8,747 nt of DNA. Source: Tidjanibacter sp. Lineage in GTDB: Bacteria > Bacteroidota > Bacteroidia > Bacteroidales > Rikenellaceae. The translations under genes were made by a program, and so were the position numbers. The stretch lies in the NCBI GenBank assembly GCA_017630115.1, contig JAGBVY010000109.1, positions 1-8,747 of the forward strand. The letters are read 5' to 3'. How positions within the stretch are numbered: position 1 is the first letter of the stretch; every line of letters begins with the position of its first letter. Of the stretch, positions 1 through 4,900 are shown piece after piece. The notes beneath the pieces are model-generated. The model was given only the letters and a program-made list of their open reading frames with translations. It was not told where the DNA came from and ran no database searches.

Positions 1-164
1 CGGTCGGGCTCAACCATACGCTCAACGATTTTTGCTTTCTCAAACTCGGGGTGCTGGTTGTAAACCTCCTCGATAGACTCGAGCACCTCTTTAACTGCCT
101 GCAAATACTCGCTCTCGCCGGGGTGCTTGCGCTCCAACTCGGCCATCAAATTCTGAACATTCAT
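1..164 (-). CDS. gdhA: Glutamate dehydrogenase, N-terminal part (cut by window edge)
   Basis: The minus strand reads from an ATG at 164 through 54 codons without a stop to the window edge. The peptide begins MNVQNLMAELERKHPGESEY and continues with VYNQHPEFEKAKIVERMVEPDR. This matches, from memory, the N-terminal helical region of the hexameric, roughly 450-residue glutamate dehydrogenases of Bacteroides, which have an acidic helix followed by a HPEF...ERL..PDR segment just before the conserved FRVPW stretch. These cytoplasmic enzymes interconvert 2-oxoglutarate plus ammonium and glutamate, usually with NADPH. The catalytic and nucleotide-binding parts lie outside the window, so cofactor use cannot be read here. 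The gene is divergent from gcvT. The start is the first ATG in frame and lies about 80 nt below a TACTTTTG box. Confidence 0.8.
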   Translation of the reverse strand, partial: MNVQNLMAELERKHPGESEYLQAVKEVLESIEEVYNQHPEFEKAKIVERMVEPD

Positions 165-243
165 AACTAAAAATAGGTTTTAAGTTTGTAATGATGTATT
201 AGGTTTTGAAAATTACTGTCACATTATCACTTTAATGCACCCC

Positions 244-251
244 CAAAAGTA
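244..251 (-). promoter_or_regulatory. Candidate -7 box for gdhA
   Basis: The minus strand reads TACTTTTG, a full match to the Bacteroidetes -7 consensus TAnnTTTG, in the AT-rich gap between gdhA and gcvT. Its last base is 79 nt before the gdhA ATG, giving a leader of roughly 70 nt. No TTTG is found at the expected -33 position (about 271-274), so the assignment rests on the -7 box and the location. Confidence 0.45.
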
Positions 252-313
252 GTGATTTTTATTGGAATTGTAATCTTTCCGAAGAAAATAGTCGTTATTT
301 TTTTCTAAATTAT

Positions 314-321
314 TATCTTTG
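314..321 (+). promoter_or_regulatory. Candidate -7 box for gcvT
   Basis: TATCTTTG matches the Bacteroidetes -7 consensus and lies 78 nt upstream of the gcvT ATG. The expected -33 TTTG (about 291-294) is absent, although the region is T-rich. The predicted leader is about 70 nt and A-rich near the start codon (ACACTAAAACTTTTTAGACACA), with no Shine-Dalgarno site, as is usual in this phylum. It is back to back with the gdhA box at 244-251. Confidence 0.45.
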
Positions 322-399
322 GAGTGAGAAACCGAGTTTTCCGAGCAGAAAATCAAGCAACAACCAAAACAAATATAACACTAAAACTTTTTAGACACA

Positions 400-1503
400 A
401 TGGAAAACCTTAAAATCACTCCATTCACCAAGTATCACATTGCCGCAGGTGCCAAGATGGCTCCCTTTGCAGGCTTCAATATGCCCATTGAGTTTACGGG
501 CATCAACGCAGAGCACCTGTGGGTGCGCGAGGCTGTGGGCGTATTCGACGTGAGTCATATGGGCGAATTGTGGGTCAAAGGCCCCAAGGCCACCGCTCTG
601 CTCCAACGCATCACCACCAACAATGTTGCAGCCCTGACCGACGGCAAGGTGCAGTACACCTGCTTCCCCAACGGACGTGGCGGTATTGTCGATGACTTCC
701 TTCTCTACCGTTTCAATGAGGAGTGCTACTTACTGGCTATCAACGCTGCCAACATCGACAAAGACTGGGCTTTCGTATGCGAGCAAGGCAAAGCCTTCGG
801 TATGGAGGTAGGCACTGAGCTTATCAACGCCTCGGACGACACAGCACAGCTTGCTATTCAGGGTCCTTTGGCAATGAAGCTCGTACAGAAGATGTGCGAC
901 GAGCCTGTTGAGGATATGGTTTACTACACCTTCAAGACCCTCAAAGTGGGCGGTTGCGAGGCCATCCTCTCCACCACTGGTTACACCGGCTCGGGCGGCT
1001 GCGAGGTATATATCAACAAGGATGACGCCGACCAGCTCTGGGCTGAGTTGTGGAAGGCCGGCGAGGAGTTCGGACTGAAAAACATCGGTCTGGGCGCACG
1101 CGACACCCTCCGTTTGGAAAAGGGCTTCTGCCTGTATGGTCACGAGATTAACGACGAGATTTCGCCTATTGAGGCCGGCTTGGGTTGGATTACCAAGTTT
1201 GTCGATGGCAAAGACTTCATCGACAGAGAGTATATGGAGTCGCTCAAAGCGGGCGGTCTGAAACGCAAACTTGTTGGCTTGAAGATGATTGACCGAGGCA
1301 TTCCTCGTGCGGGCTACCAGATTGGCGACGCCGAGGGCAACCCCATTGGCGAGATTGTTTCGGGTACTCTGTCGCCCTGCTTGAAGGTGGGTATCGGCAC
1401 CGGCTATGTGCCTAAGGAGTATGCCGTTGTAGGCAACACTCTGACTGTTATCGTACGCGAGAAGGCACTGAAAGCAGAGGTTGTAAAACTGCCTTTCTTG
1501 TAG
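400..1503 (+). CDS. gcvT: Glycine cleavage system aminomethyltransferase (T-protein)
   Basis: The 367-residue product has the usual family length and full T-protein architecture. It transfers the methylene group from the aminomethyl-lipoyl H-protein to tetrahydrofolate, releasing ammonia and making 5,10-methylene-THF in the cytoplasm. Visible family motifs are an N-terminal PFAGFNMPIEF segment (22-32), VFDVSHMGE (48-56), GRGGIVDDFLLYR (92-104) with the Asp pair at 98-99 where the family's catalytic aspartate lies, STTGYTGSGGCEVY (191-204), and GLGARDTLRLEKGFCLYGHE (230-249) in the folate-binding core. The C-terminal barrel carries GEIVSGTLSPCLKVGIGTGYV-like sequence around 317-337. No gcvH or gcvP is adjacent, so the gene stands alone, as is common in Bacteroidales. 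It starts at an ATG in an A-rich leader and is followed 50 nt after the stop by a strong terminator. Nothing suggests damage. Confidence 0.97.
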   Translation: MENLKITPFTKYHIAAGAKMAPFAGFNMPIEFTGINAEHLWVREAVGVFDVSHMGELWVKGPKATALLQRITTNNVAALTDGKVQYTCFPNGRGGIVDDFLLYRFNEECYLLAINAANIDKDWAFVCEQGKAFGMEVGTELINASDDTAQLAIQGPLAMKLVQKMCDEPVEDMVYYTFKTLKVGGCEAILSTTGYTGSGGCEVYINKDDADQLWAELWKAGEEFGLKNIGLGARDTLRLEKGFCLYGHEINDEISPIEAGLGWITKFVDGKDFIDREYMESLKAGGLKRKLVGLKMIDRGIPRAGYQIGDAEGNPIGEIVSGTLSPCLKVGIGTGYVPKEYAVVGNTLTVIVREKALKAEVVKLPFL

Positions 1504-1523
1504 TTAGACTGCGGGCAACCGAT

Positions 1524-1537
1524 GACCGACGACCGAC
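1524..1537 (+). repeat. Tandem 7-bp repeat (GACCGAC x2) after gcvT
   Basis: Two perfect copies of GACCGAC lie head to tail between the gcvT stop and its terminator, preceded by a degenerate copy (AACCGAT). No function can be inferred. It is one of several 7-9 bp tandem repeats found only in the gaps of this window. Confidence 0.6.
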
Positions 1538-1550
1538 CTAAGTCAAAAAA

Positions 1551-1580
1551 AACTCGGGTATTGATACCCGAGTTTTTTTT
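1551..1580 (+). terminator. Bidirectional intrinsic terminator after gcvT
   Basis: A perfect 10-bp stem AACTCGGGTA / TACCCGAGTT (1551-1560 with 1565-1574) closes a TTGA loop and runs into eight T residues counted from 1573. The strand before the stem is a run of A (1545-1552), so the same hairpin also works as a terminator in the minus direction. It ends the gcvT transcript and would stop minus-strand read-through from the small RNA unit at 1699-1792. Its stem core is shared with the terminator at 4799-4828. Confidence 0.9.
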
Positions 1581-1585
1581 GTGGG

Positions 1586-1600
1586 GTCTAACGTCTAAGG
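1586..1600 (-). repeat. Inverted copies of the GTTAGAC repeat beside the gcvT terminator
   Basis: GTCTAACG (1586-1593) overlaps a near copy GTCTAAGG (1593-1600), with a further degenerate copy CGTCTAATG at about 1606-1614. On the other side of the terminator GTTAGAC occurs in direct orientation right after the gcvT stop (1503-1509). The same word recurs around the second intergenic terminator (4784-4872). Confidence 0.55.
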
Positions 1601-1643
1601 TCAATCGTCTAATGACCTAAGTCTTTAAGGGCTTATAGGCCCT

Positions 1644-1679
1644 ATTCCCCAAATTCCCTACACTCCCTAAACTCCCTAA
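1644..1679 (+). repeat. Tandem 9-bp repeat (ACTCCCTAA-like)
   Basis: ATTCCCTAC (1653-1661), ACTCCCTAA (1662-1670) and ACTCCCTAA (1671-1679) follow one another exactly, preceded by a degenerate unit (ATTCCCCAA, 1644-1652). The array lies between the gcvT terminator and the end of the small RNA. No function is apparent. Confidence 0.6.
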
Positions 1680-1696
1680 CAACTCTCTCCCGACCA

Positions 1697-1735
1697 CAAA
1701 AAAAAGAAAAGGGGAAGACTCACGTCTGCCCCTTT
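1697..1735 (-). terminator. Intrinsic terminator of the small RNA unit
   Basis: On the minus strand AAAGGGGCAGAC (1735-1724) pairs with GTCTTCCCCTTT (1719-1708) around a GTGA loop, 12 positions with a single A-G mismatch. It is followed by TTCTTTTTTTTT. On the plus strand the hairpin is followed by CATCAGG with no T run, so it works only in the minus direction, away from gcvT. Confidence 0.85.
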
Positions 1736-1792
1736 CATCAGGTTAGGTTAGTTAGGTTAATGAGGTACGGGAAGAATGTCCCGTAAAACATC
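1699..1792 (-). ncRNA. Candidate stand-alone small RNA, about 95 nt
   Basis: This is a predicted minus-strand transcription unit with no plausible ORF. It is bounded by a consensus promoter at 1797-1827 and an intrinsic terminator at 1697-1735. The predicted RNA starts near 1790-1792. In order it contains a short GAUGUUU lead, a 7-bp hairpin UACGGGA / UCCCGUA (1785-1779 with 1772-1766, loop CAUUCU), a roughly 30-nt linker (1765-1736) rich in C and A with repeated CUAAC/CCUAA words and little pairing potential, and the 12-bp terminator stem with its U tract. That layout, with a structured 5' end, an open C/A-rich segment and a terminator, fits a trans-acting regulatory RNA. It could instead be a stable RNA of unknown class. 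It is too short for 6S RNA, tmRNA or SRP RNA, and I do not recognise its family. The AraC-type gene lies upstream on the same strand but ends about 130 nt before the promoter. No experimental support is available here. Confidence 0.65.
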
Positions 1793-1796
1793 GGTG

Positions 1797-1827
1797 CAAA
1801 AGTATGGCATTTTTACCGAAAAACAAA
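1797..1827 (-). promoter_or_regulatory. Consensus Bacteroidetes promoter driving the small RNA
   Basis: The minus strand carries TTTG (1827-1824), then exactly 19 bp, then TACTTTTG (1804-1797). This is a full match to the TTTG-N19-TAnnTTTG arrangement known for the primary sigma factor of Bacteroidetes. The only other promoter of this quality here precedes the tRNA gene at the right end. There is no ORF between it and the terminator 60-100 bp downstream, so its product must be a non-coding RNA. Confidence 0.8.
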
Positions 1828-1957
1828 ATTTTTACCTAAAAACTCGCCTCCTTTTTTAATAAATCGCAATTTTTGTCAAAACTTTCTTAAAAGTTATTAA
1901 ATTATCTCCAAAACCCCCTACTTATTATTAAATTATTTTATAAATCAGGGGCAATTT
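1828..1957. other. AT-rich gap between the regulator gene and the small RNA promoter
   Basis: This stretch is strongly AT-rich, with many TTATTAAATTAT-like words. I see no ORF, clear terminator or repeat in it. The AraC-type gene therefore has no recognisable terminator of its own, and its transcript could in principle run on into the small RNA terminator at 1697-1735. Confidence 0.5.
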
Positions 1958-2893
1958 TTAATCTTCACCTCCGACCCCAACATCACAAAAAACAGCCTCT
2001 TTTTCTGCCTCTCCAATCTCAATTCCGCCGATTTGGGCGCTGCAAAGGTTGCGATAGTTGGTAGGTGTTGTACCATAGGCACCGCGAAAGTGGCGAATCA
2101 TCTGCGAGGGCGAGCCGAAGCCACATTCGTAGCATATATATTTAATAGGTGCGTTGCTATTACGCACCAACTCTTCCGCTTTTTCCAGTCGCCGCCTCAT
2201 TATCCAATGGTGGGGACTATCGCCAAATAACTGGCGGAAAGTGCTCCTAAATGTGGATAATTTCATATCACACATTCGGGCCAACTGCTCGATAGTAAGA
2301 TTCTCGGCCCAGTTTTGCTCCACCACTCTCTCCACTGATGTTTGGGCCGAGGAGTGAGCACACTGCCGTATGGCAGCAGCCACTACCGACTTCGGGGTGG
2401 CAAACAATAGCAACAGCAGCTCCCTCAACTTTATTTGCTGATAGATAGGACTATCGCCCATAAGCGACACTGTTCCCTTGTGGGTCAGCCCTGCAAAATA
2501 GCCACCTATAAGCGGTGTGGCCTGCTCGTGAAGACAGAGCCCTTTGGATTTGACTCCATTGGGCAACTTGGGCGATGGCGAGCAGACGGCATAGCTAAGT
2601 GAGCGCAGCACAGCCGCCACGCTATCGCCACCCAAACCGACCCTGATTTCGGAGAAAGGCTCTTTGCCACGACCCATATACTGCACACAGTAAGTGCCTC
2701 TACGCAGAAGATAGAGTTCTTGCTCAACTATCCGGATGAGATTGTGGTTGTCTATTACCACAAGGCTGCCTTGCAAGATGTAGCCCAACGTCGGAGAGTT
2801 AATTTTCACAATTTCAACTCTGGGACTATGGTTGCATTGATAGAACAAAAAAGGGCAGCCGACGCCACCCTTTTGAAGCAGGTTATTCTTCAT
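1958..2893 (-). CDS. AraC-family transcriptional regulator
   Basis: The 311-residue product has a C-terminal AraC/XylS DNA-binding domain at about 185-283. Its two helix-turn-helix units are visible: ENLTIEQLARMCDMKLSTFR (197-216) leading into QLFGDSPHHWIMRRRLEKAEEL, and PIKYICYECGFGSPSQMIRH (249-268) followed by FRGAYGTTPTNYR, the characteristic second helix and family-typical P-x-x-YR ending. Residues 1-180 would be a cupin-like sensor domain. It has no signal peptide or membrane segment, so it is cytoplasmic. The ligand and targets cannot be inferred. A 28-residue acidic tail after the DNA-binding domain is slightly longer than usual. The gene stands alone. The ATG at 2893 lies about 38 nt below a TACCTTTG box in a C/A-rich leader. 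The neighbouring membrane protein and the downstream small RNA are possible but unproven targets. Confidence 0.9.
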   Translation of the reverse strand: MKNNLLQKGGVGCPFLFYQCNHSPRVEIVKINSPTLGYILQGSLVVIDNHNLIRIVEQELYLLRRGTYCVQYMGRGKEPFSEIRVGLGGDSVAAVLRSLSYAVCSPSPKLPNGVKSKGLCLHEQATPLIGGYFAGLTHKGTVSLMGDSPIYQQIKLRELLLLLFATPKSVVAAAIRQCAHSSAQTSVERVVEQNWAENLTIEQLARMCDMKLSTFRSTFRQLFGDSPHHWIMRRRLEKAEELVRNSNAPIKYICYECGFGSPSQMIRHFRGAYGTTPTNYRNLCSAQIGGIEIGEAEKEAVFCDVGVGGED

Positions 2894-2930
2894 TGTGTGT
2901 TGTGGTTGTGGTTTTGGTTGTGGTTTTTGG

Positions 2931-2938
2931 CAAAGGTA
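2931..2938 (-). promoter_or_regulatory. Candidate -7 box for the AraC-family gene
   Basis: The minus strand reads TACCTTTG, a full match to TAnnTTTG, 37 nt before the start codon. The predicted leader of about 30 nt contains repeated CCACAACC/ACCAAAACC words, is almost free of G and U, and has no Shine-Dalgarno site. No TTTG lies 19-21 bp upstream. Confidence 0.5.
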
Positions 2939-2963
2939 ACACCACTATTTGGTCTTATTCCCC

Positions 2964-2981
2964 GAAACTCCACAAAGTTTC
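2964..2981. promoter_or_regulatory. Inverted repeat upstream of the AraC-family promoter
   Basis: GAAACT (2964-2969) and AGTTTC (2976-2981) form a perfect 6-bp inverted repeat with a 6-bp spacer. It sits just upstream of where the -33 element of the regulator's promoter would fall (about 2958-2961). It has no T run, so it is not a terminator for the upstream membrane gene. It might be an operator, but AraC proteins usually bind direct repeats and a 6-bp arm can arise by chance. Confidence 0.2.
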
Positions 2982-3063
2982 AACCCACTTTTCAACACAG
3001 CAAAATCGGACGCGCCAGAAAAAGCACAACCACCACGAGTTCAACTATTTACCAAACCAAAGA

Positions 3064-4065
3064 TTAGCGCACAAACGCAACTGCAATAGTGAGTAGCACC
3101 ACACCTATATATATAATTGTGCTAACTGCCCCCTTGTGCTTAACGAAGAATGTGTAGATAAGCGGCACAACACCAACACCCATAACAGGTAGAGCCAACT
3201 CAGCAGGCAGCCCCACAACAATGAGCATAAAAAGCCCTATCAGATAGGTGGCACTAAACACAACGTGGCCCTTGCGTGCCCTAATACGCATAGTGCCATA
3301 TCCCGAAGCAAAGACCGCCATACTGGCCAAACTAAGTAGTGTGATTGCGCCAAAGAGCACTGCACCCAACAGAGAGCCCAACGATTCGTAGAGCACAACC
3401 CAATCGACTCCACCCCACCCACTCAGGGACTCACCCCAATGCTGAACAAACCACTCAAAGGGGCTACCCGCAAACCAGAAGCCCACCGAGCCATAGAGCA
3501 TTGGCAACAGGAGCATAATGATGGCACTAACCATCTCTCTTGGCGAACGCTGCCACACCAACCAATGAAGAGGTAGGAGAGCCACCACATAGACCAAGTC
3601 GGGGACAAGCATAGCAGCCATACCGCTCCAAAAAGCGGCCCTCATTACCGAGCCAAACTGCTCGGTGCGACGGAAACTCAATATCATCAACTCGGTCGCA
3701 TATACAATCATTAGCAAGGCCAGTCCGACCGAAGGCGAGGCCAAAGGATAGACCACGCCACAAGTGCAAACAACATAGAGCACCATCGGCACAAAGGAGC
3801 GAATGACCGAAAGAGAGTAGCGACTGGTGATGCGAGTGATAATCACAGATGCGAAGGCTACGCAGATAGCCCCAACAACATAGCTCCACGCACCTCCAAA
3901 CCAACCATCAACCAACTCACCCACCAAAGAGAGTTCCACACCACCACCTGCCGACTCCAATGAGCCGCCCAGTGAGCGCACCACCAGAGCTGCAAGCAAC
4001 ACAACAAAGGTTAAAAGCAGCATCGGTATGGGTTGTTTGAGTATGTCGGTACGAGGTTGTGCCAT
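3064..4065 (-). CDS. Polytopic inner-membrane protein, DUF6427-like
   Basis: From the ATG at 4065 the product has 333 residues and about ten hydrophobic segments, at roughly 14-29, 60-78, 91-109, 112-129, 143-168, 178-198, 225-253 (long, perhaps two), 268-284, 286-307 and 312-332. It has no signal peptide apart from the first segment and no catalytic motif I recognise. The segment order and a central stretch around 130-200 (FRRTEQF, then two helices, then WQRSPREMVSAIIMLLLPML) recall the DUF6427 family of Bacteroidota, whose function is unknown. A start 31 codons further upstream (4158) is open, but it would overlap the divergent rnhB start and put the -7 box TATCTTTG inside the gene, so the MAQPRTD start is preferred. 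The function is unknown. Confidence 0.75.
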   Translation of the reverse strand: MAQPRTDILKQPIPMLLLTFVVLLAALVVRSLGGSLESAGGGVELSLVGELVDGWFGGAWSYVVGAICVAFASVIITRITSRYSLSVIRSFVPMVLYVVCTCGVVYPLASPSVGLALLMIVYATELMILSFRRTEQFGSVMRAAFWSGMAAMLVPDLVYVVALLPLHWLVWQRSPREMVSAIIMLLLPMLYGSVGFWFAGSPFEWFVQHWGESLSGWGGVDWVVLYESLGSLLGAVLFGAITLLSLASMAVFASGYGTMRIRARKGHVVFSATYLIGLFMLIVVGLPAELALPVMGVGVVPLIYTFFVKHKGAVSTIIYIGVVLLTIAVAFVR

Positions 4066-4072
4066 AGTGGCA

Positions 4073-4080
4073 CAAAGATA
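4073..4080 (-). promoter_or_regulatory. -7 box abutting the membrane-protein start codon
   Basis: The minus strand reads TATCTTTG, a full -7 match whose last base is only 7 nt before the ATG at 4065. If transcription starts at the usual distance, the mRNA begins at or within a few bases of the start codon. No TTTG is present at the -33 position (about 4100-4103). Confidence 0.5.
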
Positions 4081-4135
4081 GACATTTGTGTTGGGAAATA
4101 ATCTCTCCGCTAGGCTATAATTATCAAAAAAGAAG

Positions 4136-4143
4136 TAATTTTG
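4136..4143 (+). promoter_or_regulatory. -7 box abutting the rnhB start codon
   Basis: TAATTTTG matches TAnnTTTG, and its last base is 7 nt before the rnhB ATG at 4151. This predicts a leaderless or nearly leaderless mRNA. The -33 TTTG is not seen. The box is back to back with the one at 4073-4080, and the two share an 85-bp gap between the divergent start codons. Confidence 0.5.
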
Positions 4144-4150
4144 TAGCGTT

Positions 4151-4747
4151 ATGCTCAAACTCTCCTACAAAGACGACTGCTTAGAGGCAGGATGCGACGA
4201 GGCTGGACGTGGATGTCTGGCCGGGCCTGTATTTGCGGCGGCAGTAATACTCCCTCCCGACTTCTACCACCCCCTGCTCAACGACTCCAAGCAGATGAGT
4301 GCACGCTCCCGCTTGGAGGTGCGCGACTACATCAAGGAGCACGCTCTGTCGTGGGCCATTGCCGAGGTGAGTGCCGAGGAGATTGACCATATCAACATCC
4401 TGAAAGCCTCCTTTGAGGCTATGCAGAGGGCTGTCGAGAGGCTCTCCGTAAGGCCCGACCACCTGCTTATAGACGGCAATCGCTTCTATCCACGTCTGGA
4501 TATTCCTTTTAGGTGCGAGATTAAGGGCGACGCTCGCTTTGCCAACATTGCCGCTGCCTCCGTATTGGCCAAGACTGCTCGTGACGAATATATGGCCCAC
4601 TTGGCAGAGGAGTTTCCCCACTACGGCTGGGAACGCAATGCCGGCTACCCCACCAAACAACACCGCGAGGCCATTGCCCGCTACGGTCTTAGCCCCCACC
4701 ACCGCCTCTCGTTTATCCACGACAAAGACCAGCTGACGCTGTTCTAA
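4151..4747 (+). CDS. rnhB: Ribonuclease HII
   Basis: The 198-residue product is a complete type 2 RNase H, the usual bacterial length. It cuts the RNA strand of RNA-DNA hybrids and makes the incision that starts removal of single ribonucleotides from DNA, using divalent metal in the cytoplasm. The catalytic acidic residues are visible: Asp16 and Glu17 in CDEAGRGCLAGPV (with the GRG substrate loop at 19-21), Asp108 in LLIDGN, and Asp145 in ASVLAKTARDEYM, the usual place of the fourth. GYPTKQH (165-171) contains the Tyr that in this family senses the RNA-DNA junction. The C-terminus HHRLSF...QLTLF resembles a PCNA/clamp-type tail, but I do not rely on that. The ATG at 4151 is 7 nt below a -7 box and there is no room for a Shine-Dalgarno site. 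The gene ends ahead of a strong terminator. Confidence 0.96.
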   Translation: MLKLSYKDDCLEAGCDEAGRGCLAGPVFAAAVILPPDFYHPLLNDSKQMSARSRLEVRDYIKEHALSWAIAEVSAEEIDHINILKASFEAMQRAVERLSVRPDHLLIDGNRFYPRLDIPFRCEIKGDARFANIAAASVLAKTARDEYMAHLAEEFPHYGWERNAGYPTKQHREAIARYGLSPHHRLSFIHDKDQLTLF

Positions 4748-4774
4748 TTGAAATTCAAAATGCAAAATTGTTTT

Positions 4775-4872
4775 GCCTTAGGGCGTTAGACAAAAATGAA
4801 ACTCGGGTGTCAAAAGACACCCGAGTTTTATTAAGCCTTAGGGCGTTAGACTTTCGACGTTAGACGTTAGAC
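4775..4872 (+). repeat. GCCTTAGGGCGTTAGAC direct repeats and CGTTAGAC array around the rnhB terminator
   Basis: A 17-bp sequence GCCTTAGGGCGTTAGAC occurs twice, at 4775-4791 and 4835-4851, flanking the terminator hairpin at 4799-4828. Its end word CGTTAGAC is then repeated at 4858-4865 and 4865-4872, making four copies in 90 bp. The same heptamer GTTAGAC flanks the terminator after gcvT, partly in inverted orientation. There is no ORF. Confidence 0.75.
4799..4830 (+). terminator. Bidirectional intrinsic terminator between rnhB and the YhcH-family gene
   Basis: A perfect 13-bp stem AAACTCGGGTGTC / GACACCCGAGTTT (4799-4811 with 4816-4828) closes an AAAA loop and is followed by TTTTATT counted from 4826. 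On the minus strand it is followed by CATTTTTG, so it can stop both convergent transcripts: rnhB from the left and the nfnA-nfnB-yhcH cluster from the right. The stem contains the same ACTCGGGT / ACCCGAGT core as the terminator at 1551-1574. Confidence 0.88.
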
Positions 4873-4900
4873 CACAGCAAGAGGCTGGGTTTTACAGCCG

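Noticed and set aside
730..1143. A 137-codon open frame on the minus strand opposite gcvT
   Set aside because: It is a shadow of the conserved gcvT reading frame with no motif or promoter.
1501..1957. Possible CRISPR array or mobile element because of many short repeats
   Set aside because: The repeats are 7-9 bp, contiguous and unrelated to each other, with no regular spacers, no transposase and no long terminal inverted repeats.
2720..3096. Plus-strand frames of 115 and 67 codons across the start of the AraC-type gene
   Set aside because: They overlap the regulator's N-terminus and its C/A-rich leader. The encoded runs of Trp, Leu, Val and Phe are translations of the GTTGTGG-type repeats, not a convincing peptide.
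4066..4158. Longer start (31 extra codons) for the membrane protein
   Set aside because: It would overlap the divergent rnhB start, include the -7 box TATCTTTG in the coding region and add a non-membrane segment that does not look like the rest of the protein.
4181..4765. A 194-codon open frame on the minus strand opposite rnhB
   Set aside because: RNase HII is certain on the plus strand by its catalytic motifs. The antisense frame shows no family features and would run through the rnhB start region.
4883..4899. Hairpin GGCTG/CAGCC just after the YhcH-family stop codon
   Set aside because: The stem is only 5 bp and has no T run on the minus strand. The strong bidirectional hairpin at 4799-4828 is the better terminator.
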